IMG/VR virus record: IMGVR_UViG_3300048835_000195
Location: 1-46,858 of that record
DNA: 46,858 nucleotides
Origin: a virus
Reading direction: 5' to 3' (one strand)
Shown: positions 7,011 to 15,685 of the stretch, in pieces
Numbering within the stretch: the first letter of the stretch is position 1
Layout of the letters: each line of letters starts with the position of its first letter
Notes under the pieces: model-generated
Seen by the model: only the letters and a program-made list of their open reading frames with translations
Told to the model about the DNA's origin: nothing
Database searches by the model: none
Program-made: the position numbers and the translations under genes

Positions 7011-8179
7011 TGCTGCATGCGCTGCTGATTGCCGTCGCCGTGCTGGCGAGCCCGATCGATGAGATCCGCCGACTGCTGGCAGAAATAGAAGGTGATTTGA
7101 TGGCCTGGGATACGACACCGACAAGGGTTTGCGAGATCACGATCCCTGCTGCACAGGTAGGCGCGGGCGGGGTGACTGATTTCACGGTGCTGCTGAATGA
7201 AGACAGTCTGCCTGCGGAGATTTTCACGGAGGCGAAGGCTGATGGCGCGGACATTCGCGCGGCGCTGGCGAGCGACGGCACGGGGCTCATGACGGTGGAC
7301 GTGATCTTGTTCGACGCGGGGTCTGAGACGGCACTGCTGGCGGTGGGGCCGGTGAGCCTGAGTGCTGCTGTGAGCAACAGCATTTGGCTTTCCTACGGCG
7401 ACGCGGGGGCGAGTGCGCAGACGGGGGCGAATGCGTATGCGGCGCACTGGGCTGGTTACTGGCCGATGTCGGAGGGATCGGGGGGCTCGGTCGCCGATCG
7501 GGTCGCGGGGAACACGGGCACGATCAACGGGGCAAGCTGGACCACGGGCGCGGGCATCCACGATGACGGGCTGGGCTTCGTGACGGATGACTACGTGGAC
7601 GTGGGCGATATCGCGGCTTTGGACCTAAGCGCGTCGCTATCGGTCATCTGCTGGGCGGCGATCAACGCGAACCAGACCGGGACCATCGTCGCCAAGGGGT
7701 TGGGCGGCGAGAGCGATCATGCGTGGGATCTAAAATACCATTCGGCTCCCGAATCGTGGCGTGCATCGTTACGACGCTCCGGCGGACAAATCAACGTGGA
7801 CGCGAACGCAACGGTGGCGGCGGACGGCACGCGCTATCACGTGGCGCTGACGTGGGACGGGACGACGGCGAAGATCTTCCACAACACGACGCAGAGCGCG
7901 TCGCAGTCGGTCAGTTCGCCGTTGAATACGAACAATCGCAGCGTGCGCTTCGGCGGGACGGACCCGGCGGCCGCGTCCAACGCGGACAAATTGAACGGCG
8001 CGATTGCCAGCCTGGCGTTGTTTGACGAAGCGGTGAGCGCGGCGTGGGTGACGACGAACTACAACAACACCTCCGCGCCGGGGAGTTTCGCGACGGCGGG
8101 GACGCCGGGCGATGTGGTGGGCGGGGGCGGGATTTCGATCCCTGTCGCCATGCACTACCGAAGGATGATGAGCCGATGA
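7010..8179 (+). CDS. LamG (concanavalin-like) adhesion protein with DUF2341-like N-part
   Basis: A 389-residue protein. The first residues (MLHALLIAVAVLAS) are hydrophobic, but an internal ATG at 7100 (MAWDTTPTRV) has GAAGG 7 bases upstream and may be the true or a second start. Residues about 35-140 are beta-rich and DUF2341-like. Residues about 143-360 are a LamG jelly-roll: AGYWPMSEGSGGSVADRVAG, VDVGDIAALDLSASLSV, YHVALTWDGT and LNGAIASLALFDEAVS are its typical strands. Such domains bind sugars or proteins. It lies in the insert between neck and tail genes and is probably part of the virion or of adsorption. Confidence 0.7.
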   Translation: MLHALLIAVAVLASPIDEIRRLLAEIEGDLMAWDTTPTRVCEITIPAAQVGAGGVTDFTVLLNEDSLPAEIFTEAKADGADIRAALASDGTGLMTVDVILFDAGSETALLAVGPVSLSAAVSNSIWLSYGDAGASAQTGANAYAAHWAGYWPMSEGSGGSVADRVAGNTGTINGASWTTGAGIHDDGLGFVTDDYVDVGDIAALDLSASLSVICWAAINANQTGTIVAKGLGGESDHAWDLKYHSAPESWRASLRRSGGQINVDANATVAADGTRYHVALTWDGTTAKIFHNTTQSASQSVSSPLNTNNRSVRFGGTDPAAASNADKLNGAIASLALFDEAVSAAWVTTNYNNTSAPGSFATAGTPGDVVGGGGISIPVAMHYRRMMSR

Positions 8180-9255
8180 GCCTGATTTTGCGCCAATCCA
8201 CGGCAGTTGATGTGTTGATCGGCCCGTTTGTCGATGCCGAAGACGGCGTGACAGCGGAAACCGAATTGACGATTGCGCAGGCCGATGTGCTGCTCTCAAA
8301 AAATGGGCAGGCGTTGGCGCAGAAGAACGATGATACATCGGCAACCCATGACGCGGCGGGCTATTACAACTGCGAACTGGACGCAACCGATACCGCGACG
8401 GTTGGCACGCTGCGGTTGGTGGTGAGTGAGAGCGGGGCCTTGCCGGTTTTCCATGATTTTCAGGTGGTGGAGGAAGCCATCTACGACGCGCTGTATGCGG
8501 ATGGCGCAACGGGGCTGCTGCCGGCGAACACGACACAGATCGAAGGCGCGGACGCGACGACGACGATCGACGAGCGGGTGAATCAGCAGCTCGCCCTGTT
8601 CGATTTCGGGCTGCTCGTGCGCAATGAACTGGCGACCGAGCTGGCACGGATCGACGCGAACATCTCCTCGCGCTCGACGCTCGCGGCCGGCGCGGCGATG
8701 ACTCTCACAAGCGGGGAGCGCACGGCGCTGGCCGCGGCCATCGAGGCCGCGATCATCAATGAGCTGGACGGCACGGCCGTCATGCAGGCCATCGCGGACC
8801 TGATCGCGGGTGACATGACGACCGGTGACCTGAGTGTGCAGGCGATCGCGGCGGCCACGCGCGATGCGGTGCTCAACCGGGTGCTCGCCAGCAATCATGA
8901 GACGGCGGGCAGCGTGGGCAAGCTGCTGCAATTTTTGGATGCGGCGATTTCCAGCCGGAGCACCTATGCCGGCGGCGACACCTCGGGCGTCTCGACGCTG
9001 CTCAATCGGCTGACCGACGAAAAGTCCGGCTATCTCGACAAGCTCAACGTGGATGGCACGCTCCTGCATACGAGCGCCACGATTGACGGAGTGGACCTGA
9101 CAATGCTGCTGACCTATCTGCTGGCGCTGGTCGCGGGCAAGGTCGTGCGCTCAGGTCCGGATAACGCGCCAGTGCTGACGCTGCGCAATCAGGCCGATGA
9201 TGCGGATCTGGTGAGCGTCACACTGGCGAGCAATGGAGGGCGCACCGTCTCATGA
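8176..9255 (+). CDS. Putative fibre / baseplate-type protein
   Basis: A 359-residue protein starting at ATG 8176, which overlaps the LamG stop (ATGA). Residues 1-100 look like a beta-sandwich attachment domain (LILRQSTAVDVLIGPFVDAEDG... FHDFQVVEE). The rest has repeated helical segments with two ISSRST motifs (residues about 161 and 257), typical of trimeric fibre shafts in siphophages, and a C-terminal beta segment (LRNQADDADLVSVTLASNGGRTVS). It is probably a host-contact or side-fibre component; no close family is recognised. Confidence 0.6.
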   Translation: MSLILRQSTAVDVLIGPFVDAEDGVTAETELTIAQADVLLSKNGQALAQKNDDTSATHDAAGYYNCELDATDTATVGTLRLVVSESGALPVFHDFQVVEEAIYDALYADGATGLLPANTTQIEGADATTTIDERVNQQLALFDFGLLVRNELATELARIDANISSRSTLAAGAAMTLTSGERTALAAAIEAAIINELDGTAVMQAIADLIAGDMTTGDLSVQAIAAATRDAVLNRVLASNHETAGSVGKLLQFLDAAISSRSTYAGGDTSGVSTLLNRLTDEKSGYLDKLNVDGTLLHTSATIDGVDLTMLLTYLLALVAGKVVRSGPDNAPVLTLRNQADDADLVSVTLASNGGRTVS

Positions 9256-9746
9256 GCATCGCCGGCGCCAACCCTGTTGCGTTCTCCTCCTGGGGACTGC
9301 TGGCCACAGCCACGGTCTCAGGCGGCTGGGACGGCTCGACGACGGCCACCAGCCCGGCCGCGATGGTGGCGGAGATCCTGGACGCCGAGGGAATCGGCAC
9401 ACTCGGGACGGATCTTTTTGATTCACACGAGCCGGAGAAGCCCGACGCCTGCATTACCTGCTACGACTCGGGAGGCCTTCCTCCTGATCCCAAGTGGGGC
9501 TACGACCGGCCGCGCGTGCACGTGCGCGTCAGGTCCGCGCCGGGCGACAAAGCCGGCGGCTACACAATCGCAAAGGGCGTGAAGGACATTCTGCTCGGGA
9601 TCACGCCGGGGGAAACCGTTCGCGGCATCACCATGCCGGGGGAGATCAGCCACGAGGGCCAGGACCAGAGCCGCCGACACATTTGGAATCTGAATTTCCT
9701 GTTGATGGTTCAGCCGACCGACGCCGGCAACCGCACCGCACTCTAA
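9252..9746 (+). CDS. Tail terminator / minor capsid-type protein
   Basis: A 164-residue protein with the pattern of phage tail terminators (lambda gpU position): AAMVAEILDAEGIGTLGTDLFDSHEPEKPDACITCYDSGG, then the strand DRPRVHVRVRSAPGDKAGGY and a C-terminal HIWNLNFLLMV strand. It caps the tail tube and joins it to the neck. It overlaps the upstream gene by 4 bases and precedes the tube gene, the standard order. Confidence 0.8.
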   Translation: MSIAGANPVAFSSWGLLATATVSGGWDGSTTATSPAAMVAEILDAEGIGTLGTDLFDSHEPEKPDACITCYDSGGLPPDPKWGYDRPRVHVRVRSAPGDKAGGYTIAKGVKDILLGITPGETVRGITMPGEISHEGQDQSRRHIWNLNFLLMVQPTDAGNRTAL

Positions 9747-9758
9747 GGAGCTACGACC

Positions 9759-10784
9759 ATGTCCGTTCACGTGACCTACGCCAAGGATGTCACCATCGAC
9801 GGGACGCCGATCCCCGCGCGCACCGCGAGCCTCTCGCGCACCGGCAACGTCATCGACGACAGCAATTTTGTCACGTCGGCCGATGGCAATACCTCGCGCA
9901 TGACCGGCCTAAAGGACTGGTCGTGCGAGGTCGAAGGGCACGCGAGCAAGGTGCAGGGGTATAAGGCCGTGCTCAAGAAGTCGGGCACGGCTACGACCCT
10001 GACCACCGAGGCGACGACCAACGTCTCGGGCAAAATCTATCAGATCACCGACGCAGCCAAGCGGGTGCTCGATCCGGATACGGCGGTTGTCGTCGCCGAC
10101 GCCGATGGGGCGCTCGATCCGGGCGAGATCGAGAGCATCGATTACCTGTTCGGCAAGGTGACACTGGACGCGGCCTTCACGCCGAACGGCTCGGTGACGA
10201 TCAGCGGCAAATACCTGCCCATGGCCGTCATCGCTCAGAACCGCGGCAGCTTCGGGCTGGAGATGAGCGGGCAGGACCTGGACGCGACCACGCGGGAGGC
10301 CGCCCAGTCCAACGGCGGCTGGATGGTTCATCAGGTCGGCCTGATCGACATCAGCTCGACCATCGAGCGATTCGATGACATCGCCGGCACCTACGAAGAC
10401 ATCCTGCTCGCGGGTGACCCGGTGCTGCTGGAGTTCAACCTCGCAAACGGCGCCCTGGTCTGCCGCGGCTGGTTCGTGCTGACGGGCGCGAACGCGGACG
10501 GCGAGGTCAGCGGCCAGGAGAACGAGGCGCTGGAATGGGCACTCTACGGTAAGACCGATATCAACTTCGGCTATGAGGCAACGGCCAGCCTGAATGCCGG
10601 CATCAAGGCGCTACTCGACAACTTCTTTGCGCGGACCACGGTGGCGCTGCAATACCTGCCCGACGGCACCAACGGCAGCGGGGGCAACGCCTATGTGTCG
10701 AGCGTCAGTATCAGCGGAGACAACGACAGCGAGCAGTTCAGCGCCACGCTCCTCAGCGCCGGCGCTCTCGCGGCCGTGCCGTAA
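9759..10784 (+). CDS. Major tail tube protein
   Basis: A 341-residue protein preceded by AAGGAG at 7 bases. Two beta-rich halves of similar build are seen: an N-terminal one (VTIDGTPIPARTASLSRTGNVIDDSNFVTSADGNTSRMTGLKDWSCEVEG) and one from about residue 185, each reading like a tail-tube fold with MTGLKDW-type turn. It forms the hollow tube. Position before G/GT chaperones and the tape measure supports it. It is longer than single-domain tube proteins, suggesting a duplication or added outer domain. Confidence 0.82.
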   Translation: MSVHVTYAKDVTIDGTPIPARTASLSRTGNVIDDSNFVTSADGNTSRMTGLKDWSCEVEGHASKVQGYKAVLKKSGTATTLTTEATTNVSGKIYQITDAAKRVLDPDTAVVVADADGALDPGEIESIDYLFGKVTLDAAFTPNGSVTISGKYLPMAVIAQNRGSFGLEMSGQDLDATTREAAQSNGGWMVHQVGLIDISSTIERFDDIAGTYEDILLAGDPVLLEFNLANGALVCRGWFVLTGANADGEVSGQENEALEWALYGKTDINFGYEATASLNAGIKALLDNFFARTTVALQYLPDGTNGSGGNAYVSSVSISGDNDSEQFSATLLSAGALAAVP

Positions 10785-10887
10785 CAGCCAGCAGCGGCCA
10801 ATGTTGGCCATTAACGGACAGCAATGGACTTTACGCCGCTGGGGGAATGCCTCGGCGGCCAACCCATACCAAAGAGCAAGGTGATTT

Positions 10888-11283
10888 ATGAGCAACCGAG
10901 ACAAGATCCGTTCGGCATTTCTGAACCAGCCCAAGCGCAAGCAGGGCGAGCTGGTGACGTCCAGCGACGGCGAAGCTCAGGTGGAAGTGCGGCCGCTGTC
11001 GATCTCCGCCCGCCGTGAGCTGGCGCGCAAGTCGGTCGTTGACGACGTGGTCGACATGACGCGCATGAAGCTCTACGCCATCGGCGCGATGTGCTATGAG
11101 CCGGGGACCGACACGCTGGTATTCGAGGACACCGACATCGACGTCATGCTCGGCCAGCTCTGCGGTAGCGACGTGGATAAGCTGGGCGACCTCTGCGTGA
11201 AGCTCATGAACGGGACCGCCGAGGCCAAGGCGGAAGCGGAAAAAAACTCCGAGGGGACCCCGAGCGACAATTCCTCTTCGTGA
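10888..11283 (+). CDS. Tail assembly chaperone G
   Basis: A 131-residue chaperone that coats the tape measure while the tail forms. It has the usual N-terminal beta segment (VEVRPLSISARRELARKS) and helical core (MTRMKLYAIGAMCYEPGTDTLVF), ending in a Lys/Glu/Asn-rich tail. Near the 3' end lies the slippery heptamer A AAA AAC (11241-11247), which feeds a longer GT product. AAGGTGAT precedes the ATG. Confidence 0.85.
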   Translation: MSNRDKIRSAFLNQPKRKQGELVTSSDGEAQVEVRPLSISARRELARKSVVDDVVDMTRMKLYAIGAMCYEPGTDTLVFEDTDIDVMLGQLCGSDVDKLGDLCVKLMNGTAEAKAEAEKNSEGTPSDNSSS

Positions 11284-11447
11284 TCGCGGAGATGCTCGGG
11301 TGTCCCGTCTGCGAGTTGGAGGAGCGGATGCCGGCGACGGAGCTCGATGACTGGGTGACGTTCCTCACGATCCGGCGGGAGCAGGAAGAAAAGGCAATGC
11401 ACGAGGCCAGGGCAAAGAACAGGCACGGCAGGAAGGGGCGGCGCTGA
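10888..11447 (+). CDS. Tail assembly chaperone GT, made by -1 frameshift
   Basis: A -1 slip on A AAA AAC (11241-11247, zero-frame codons AAA AAC) moves reading into a frame open from 11247 to the TGA at 11445-11447. The product is about 186 residues. The T part has the expected helical content: LFVIAEMLGCPVCELEERM then TELDDWVTFLTIRREQEEKA and a basic C-terminus. It ends exactly at the tape-measure ATG (TGATG). Lambda G/GT sets the precedent; frameshift efficiency is unknown. Confidence 0.8.
11241..11247 (+). promoter_or_regulatory. Slippery site for programmed -1 frameshift
   Basis: The heptamer A AAA AAC fits the X XXY YYZ rule in the correct phase of gene G and lies within a run of seven A. 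A GC-rich stretch follows and could form the stimulatory structure, but no clear pseudoknot was resolved by eye. Confidence 0.75.
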
Positions 11448-13813
11448 TGGCGACGGATCTCGGCAGTCTCTTTGTGCGCATCGGCTCGGAAACCTCGGGC
11501 CTCAAGCAGGGTGAGCGCGAGGTTGACCGTTCGACGCGCAAGATGGAGCAGAACATCCGGCGGACCGAAGGGGCGGCCAAGAAGCTGTGGCTGGCAATCG
11601 GCGGGACGGCCGCGATCTATGCCGGCGTTCGCATGGGCAAGGCCGTGGTCGAGGCCTCGATCGCCATGGAGCGGATCGACAACAGCCTGCGGGCGGCGAC
11701 GGGCAGCGCTCAGCTGGCGCAGCGGGAGTTTGCGTTTGTGCGGGGCGAGGCGGAACGGCTGGGGCTGAATCTGCTGTCATCGGCGGATGCCTACTCGCAG
11801 CTCACGGCTGCCACGCGCGGCACTGAGCTTGCGGGGCAGGCCACGCGCGACATTTTCATTGGGGTTAGCGAGGCGGCGACGGTGCTCGGGCTCTCGGCCT
11901 ATGAGACCGAGGGGGCGCTCAGGGCTATCGAGCAGATGGTCTCCAAGGGCAATGTGCAGGCCGAGGAATTGAGAGGTCAGCTTGGCGAGCGTCTGCCAGG
12001 GGCGTTTCAGATTGCCGCGCGGGCGATGGGCGTCACGACGCAAGAGCTAAACAAAATGCTCGACGAGGGGCAGGTGCTCGCGTCTGACCTGCTGCCCAAG
12101 CTGGCTGCGGAACTGCGGAAAACGTTCTCTAAGGATATTGAGAACGCGGTCAACGGCACGCAGCAGGCGATCAACCGGTTCAAAACAGCGGTGTTCGATC
12201 TCAAGGTCGCGATTGGGGATTCCGGATTTGTTGACGCATTCGCCGCGAGTCTGCGGGGGCTGACAAGCGTGCTCCGGGAGCTTCCGGTCATTGCGCGGGC
12301 GGGGGCGCTGACCGTCAACGACATTTTCCTGGCTTACGCCGAAGGCGCCAGAATGATCAGCAAGCTGCCGGGCCCTGCGGGAATGATGAAGATTTTTGGC
12401 TCTGACCCAGCCGAGATCGACAGAATCATCGCCCATTACAGGCGGTTGGGAGTTGAGCTGCGCAAGGAACTCGACAACCTGCATCTGCCGCCGGACTTCA
12501 ACGACCCCATCAACCCGGTCGGCCGTTCCGGCGCGGGTGCGGCCGCCGATGGTGCCGCCGGCGAAGCGGCAAAGAAGAAAGCCGACGCCTACGCGCAAGC
12601 CGCGGCTGCGCTCCGGCTGGAGAACGAGGCGCTCCAGCTCACCCTTGCAGGCCGGGAGAGGGAGATTCCGCTGCTGGAACTGACTGCGAAGCTCAAGGCT
12701 GACGACGTGACCATGAGCAAGGATCAGCGAGACGCCTATCAGGCGCTGGTTGACCAGAACATCAGCTTGACCTCGGCGATTGAGGCGAAGAATGAGGCGG
12801 AGGCCGAAGCCAAGCGACTGGCGGAGCAACGCGCGGCGCAGATCCAGCGCGAAGAGCAGTCGATTGCCGACCTGATCAGCAGGCAGGGCGAGCAGCTCAC
12901 GGTGCTCTATCAGAAGCTGCAGGGTGACGAAGAGCAGGCGCGTTGGCTGGAGACGCTGAACGGGCTGAACCTGGAACTGACCAGCCTGACCGATGAGCAG
13001 ACCCAAGCCATCAAGGCCAACCTCGCGGCCATCGAGGAGTACAACACGGCTTTGGCGGAGAAGCAGCGCATCGAGCAGGTCGCGGCCGACGTGATCGAGC
13101 GCCAGATCACCGCCGAAGAGCGCCGGGCGGCGGCTATCCGCGATGTCGAGGCGGCGCTGACTAGGCAGCTGCTCACCGAACAGCAGGCGGCGGCAGAGAT
13201 CCAGCGACTGGAACTGGAGGGCAACAAGCTCTACCAACTCGCCACCGGCATGAAAGACGAGTTCGCCGCGACGTTCACCGACATCATCATCGGGGCGGAA
13301 AGCGCAGGGGACGCATTCATCAACCTGGCCAAACAGATCGAGAAGGCCATCGTGCAAGCGCTGATGCTGCGGGCGATCAATGCGGGGATCGATTCAATTT
13401 TCGCCGGGGCTGGCAGCGCGGGATCGGTTGCTACTGTAGACGGCAACGCTGGCGGCGCCATCAGCTACGGCATGGCCAAGGGCGGAATCATCGACCGCCC
13501 GACATGGGTATCCCCGACGCAATACGCGGGCGAGGCGGGGCCCGAGGCCGTCCTTCCGCTCACCCGCACGCGCGGGGGAAACCTGGGCGTCATGGCGATG
13601 GGGGGCGAGCAGGGGCCGCCGGTGATCGTCCAGGTGATCGACCAGCGCAAGGGTGGGGGCGAGATCGAGCGGCAGGAGTCAACGGGCCCGAATGGCGAGC
13701 GCCAGATCCAGCTCTTCATCCGCGACGAGGTGCGGCGCCAGATGGATCAGGGCAACTTCGACGGGGCGCTCCGCCGCAATTACGGCGTCACGCGCACGGG
13801 GAGCGGACGATGA
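11447..13813 (+). CDS. Tape measure protein
   Basis: A 788-residue helical protein that sets tail length; at the usual 0.15 nm per residue the tail would be near 120 nm. The N-terminal TMP domain is recognisable: LFVRIGSETSGLKQGEREVDRSTRKM, AYSQLTAATRGTELAGQA, and VSKGNVQAEELRGQLGERLPGAFQIAARAMG (about residues 165-195). Residues about 375-580 are charged coiled coil. The C-terminus is lambda-type, with GGAISYGMAKGGIIDRPTWVSP and YAGEAGPEAVLPL. It overlaps the chaperone stop and the next start. Confidence 0.9.
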   Translation: MATDLGSLFVRIGSETSGLKQGEREVDRSTRKMEQNIRRTEGAAKKLWLAIGGTAAIYAGVRMGKAVVEASIAMERIDNSLRAATGSAQLAQREFAFVRGEAERLGLNLLSSADAYSQLTAATRGTELAGQATRDIFIGVSEAATVLGLSAYETEGALRAIEQMVSKGNVQAEELRGQLGERLPGAFQIAARAMGVTTQELNKMLDEGQVLASDLLPKLAAELRKTFSKDIENAVNGTQQAINRFKTAVFDLKVAIGDSGFVDAFAASLRGLTSVLRELPVIARAGALTVNDIFLAYAEGARMISKLPGPAGMMKIFGSDPAEIDRIIAHYRRLGVELRKELDNLHLPPDFNDPINPVGRSGAGAAADGAAGEAAKKKADAYAQAAAALRLENEALQLTLAGREREIPLLELTAKLKADDVTMSKDQRDAYQALVDQNISLTSAIEAKNEAEAEAKRLAEQRAAQIQREEQSIADLISRQGEQLTVLYQKLQGDEEQARWLETLNGLNLELTSLTDEQTQAIKANLAAIEEYNTALAEKQRIEQVAADVIERQITAEERRAAAIRDVEAALTRQLLTEQQAAAEIQRLELEGNKLYQLATGMKDEFAATFTDIIIGAESAGDAFINLAKQIEKAIVQALMLRAINAGIDSIFAGAGSAGSVATVDGNAGGAISYGMAKGGIIDRPTWVSPTQYAGEAGPEAVLPLTRTRGGNLGVMAMGGEQGPPVIVQVIDQRKGGGEIERQESTGPNGERQIQLFIRDEVRRQMDQGNFDGALRRNYGVTRTGSGR

Positions 13814-14811
13814 GCAACGCGCAATGGCCGGCCAGCCTTCCGCAATCCTACCTGCTGATCGGGCAGACCGAGCAGGCTCCGAACCTGATGTTGCGCACGC
13901 AGATGGACGCGGGCCCGGCCAAAACCCGGAAGCGGTTCACGGCGGGCGTGCGGATGCTCCGCGTGCGCTGGCTGATGACGCGCGCGCAAAAGGATACGTT
14001 CGACGCGTTCTACCGCGAGACGCTGGGCGGCGGGGCGCTGCGGTTTGACTATCGCCGGCAAGATCAGGACGCCAGCAGCGGGCTGACCGGCTTCGGCTCA
14101 TGCCTGGAATTCAATGGCCGCGGCACCTACGTCCGGGTGGCCGACCACGCGAGCCTGAGCGCGGTCTCAAACCACCTGACGATTGAGTTCTGGCTGAAGG
14201 TCAACGACCCGAACGACGAATGCGGTGTGCTGCACAAGACAGCCGCCGGCGGCAATTTTGAATACGCCGTCGAGAAGCCCTCGGGCAACAGCCTGCTGAT
14301 CTTCCGGGGCTACGCGCTTGACGGCAGCAACGCCTACTACCACACCGGCACGATCCCCGATGCGGACTGGCACCACTGGGCGCTCTCGCTCGACGGCAGC
14401 CAGAGCCACCTGTTCCGCGACGGTACGCTGCTGACCAGCGAGGCGAAGCTCGCCGGCAACATGGCCGACGGCTCGGGGGCGCTGGAAATCGGGCGCACGC
14501 CGACCTATGGCACGTTCGGCCGCATTGATGACGTGCGGATCTGGCAGGAGCAACGGACCTCGGAGATCCCCGGCGCCTACAACGCCGAGCTGGTCGGGGA
14601 TGAGACCGACCTCGCGGGCTACTGGCAATTCAACGAGGGGACGGGGATCACCGCGGCAGACAGCCAGACCAGCGGCAACAACGACGGCATAATCATCGGC
14701 GCAAACTGGGTTCCGAACGTCGAGGCCATGCGGATTGTGAGCCCGCCTCAGTATACGGTCGCGAGCCATGAATACTGGCACGTCGACACGGAGCTGGAGG
14801 TCCTGCCCTGA
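13810..14811 (+). CDS. Minor tail protein with an inserted LamG domain
   Basis: A 333-residue protein starting at ATG 13810, overlapping the tape-measure stop. Residues 1-90 (WPASLPQSYLLIG... MDAGPAKTRKRFTAGVRMLRVRW... FDAFYRETLGGGALRFDY) and the last 30 (MRIVSPPQYTVASHEYWHVDTELEVLP region) together look like one small tail-tip protein of about 110 residues found in many siphophages. Between them, residues about 97-300 form a LamG jelly roll with FGSCLEFNGRGTYVRV, DWHHWALSLDG and RIDDVRIWQEQRT. The LamG thus appears grafted into a surface loop and would be displayed at the tail tip. This is direct pattern reading. Confidence 0.75.
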   Translation: MSNAQWPASLPQSYLLIGQTEQAPNLMLRTQMDAGPAKTRKRFTAGVRMLRVRWLMTRAQKDTFDAFYRETLGGGALRFDYRRQDQDASSGLTGFGSCLEFNGRGTYVRVADHASLSAVSNHLTIEFWLKVNDPNDECGVLHKTAAGGNFEYAVEKPSGNSLLIFRGYALDGSNAYYHTGTIPDADWHHWALSLDGSQSHLFRDGTLLTSEAKLAGNMADGSGALEIGRTPTYGTFGRIDDVRIWQEQRTSEIPGAYNAELVGDETDLAGYWQFNEGTGITAADSQTSGNNDGIIIGANWVPNVEAMRIVSPPQYTVASHEYWHVDTELEVLP

Positions 14812-15284
14812 TGGCGCGCTCAGTTTCGGCAGCCTTCAAGCGCGCGGTGTTTGCGCAGGAGACGGACGAGGTTTTCGTCTTCCTGCTGACAATCGAGCAT
14901 GCGGAGCTGGAAGAGCCGATGCGGGTCTGCTCGAACAGCGTGCAGGTGGTATCGCGCGGTGAGGCGTATCTGCCCCTGCCTTTTGGAGCCATGTTCCCCG
15001 GAGAGCATGATGACGAATTGGCCCGCGTGCGCCTTACGATTGACAACGTCGACCGGCGCATCGTCGAGGCGGTCAGGACGATCACGAGCGCCCCAACCGT
15101 GACACTGGAGGCAGTGCTCGCCAGCGCCCCGGATAACGTCGAAGCTGGCCCCTACGATTTTCGTCTGCGCGACGTGCGCTATGACCAGCTTGTTGTGGAG
15201 GGTGAGCTTTCCTTCGAGGATCTGCTGAACGAAGCGTACCCCGAGGGCATCTTCGCGCCCTCAGATTTCCCGGGGATTTTCTGA
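14811..15284 (+). CDS. DUF1833-family tail protein
   Basis: A 157-residue protein with the DUF1833 layout: SVSAAFKRAVFAQETDEVFVFLLTIEH at the start, LPFGAMFPGEHDDELARVRLTIDNVDRRIVEAVR in the middle, and LSFEDLLNEAYPEG near the end. These proteins occupy the lambda gpL position in the tail-tip assembly. It is coupled by one-base overlaps to the genes on both sides. Confidence 0.85.
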   Translation: MARSVSAAFKRAVFAQETDEVFVFLLTIEHAELEEPMRVCSNSVQVVSRGEAYLPLPFGAMFPGEHDDELARVRLTIDNVDRRIVEAVRTITSAPTVTLEAVLASAPDNVEAGPYDFRLRDVRYDQLVVEGELSFEDLLNEAYPEGIFAPSDFPGIF

Positions 15285-15685
15285 TGGACGCCAACCGATA
15301 TATCTCGATCCCGTTTGCCGAGCGTGGGCGCTCCTGGGAGGGCGTGGACTGCTGGGGGCTGGTCTGCCTGATCTACCATGAACAGCTGGGCATCGCGCTT
15401 CCGAGCTACCTGGATGACGATTACAAGACGACCGACGGGCCAACTATCTCATGCCTCATCGGCCAGAGAAAGGCCGAGGGCTGGGAGCCGGTCGCGCCTG
15501 GCACGGAACGCGAGGGGGACGTGATCCTGATGCGGATGGTGGGCCTGCCGTCGCATGTCGGAGTTGTGACACGGCCGGGGAGCATGATCCACGCCCTGCG
15601 CGGCGTGGGCGTCTGTCACGAACGCTACTGGAGCCCGCTATGGGCGAAGCGAATCATGGGGATCTATCGCTATGGGCGTGCCTGA
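15284..15685 (+). CDS. NlpC/P60 tail-tip peptidase (lambda K-like)
   Basis: A 133-residue cysteine peptidase of the NlpC/P60 fold, expected to cut peptidoglycan peptides during entry or to act in tail-tip assembly. Catalytic residues are visible: Cys23 in VDCWGL, His91 in PSHVGVV and His103 in MIHAL. The Jab domain of lambda K is absent. Its end overlaps the tail-tip gene by 14 bases. Confidence 0.9.
   Translation: MDANRYISIPFAERGRSWEGVDCWGLVCLIYHEQLGIALPSYLDDDYKTTDGPTISCLIGQRKAEGWEPVAPGTEREGDVILMRMVGLPSHVGVVTRPGSMIHALRGVGVCHERYWSPLWAKRIMGIYRYGRA

Noticed and set aside
10785-10887. A small gene between tail tube and chaperone G
   Set aside because: The only start (near 10801) lacks a ribosome site and its translation looks random; the region is better seen as a leader with a short GGCCA/TGGCC hairpin.
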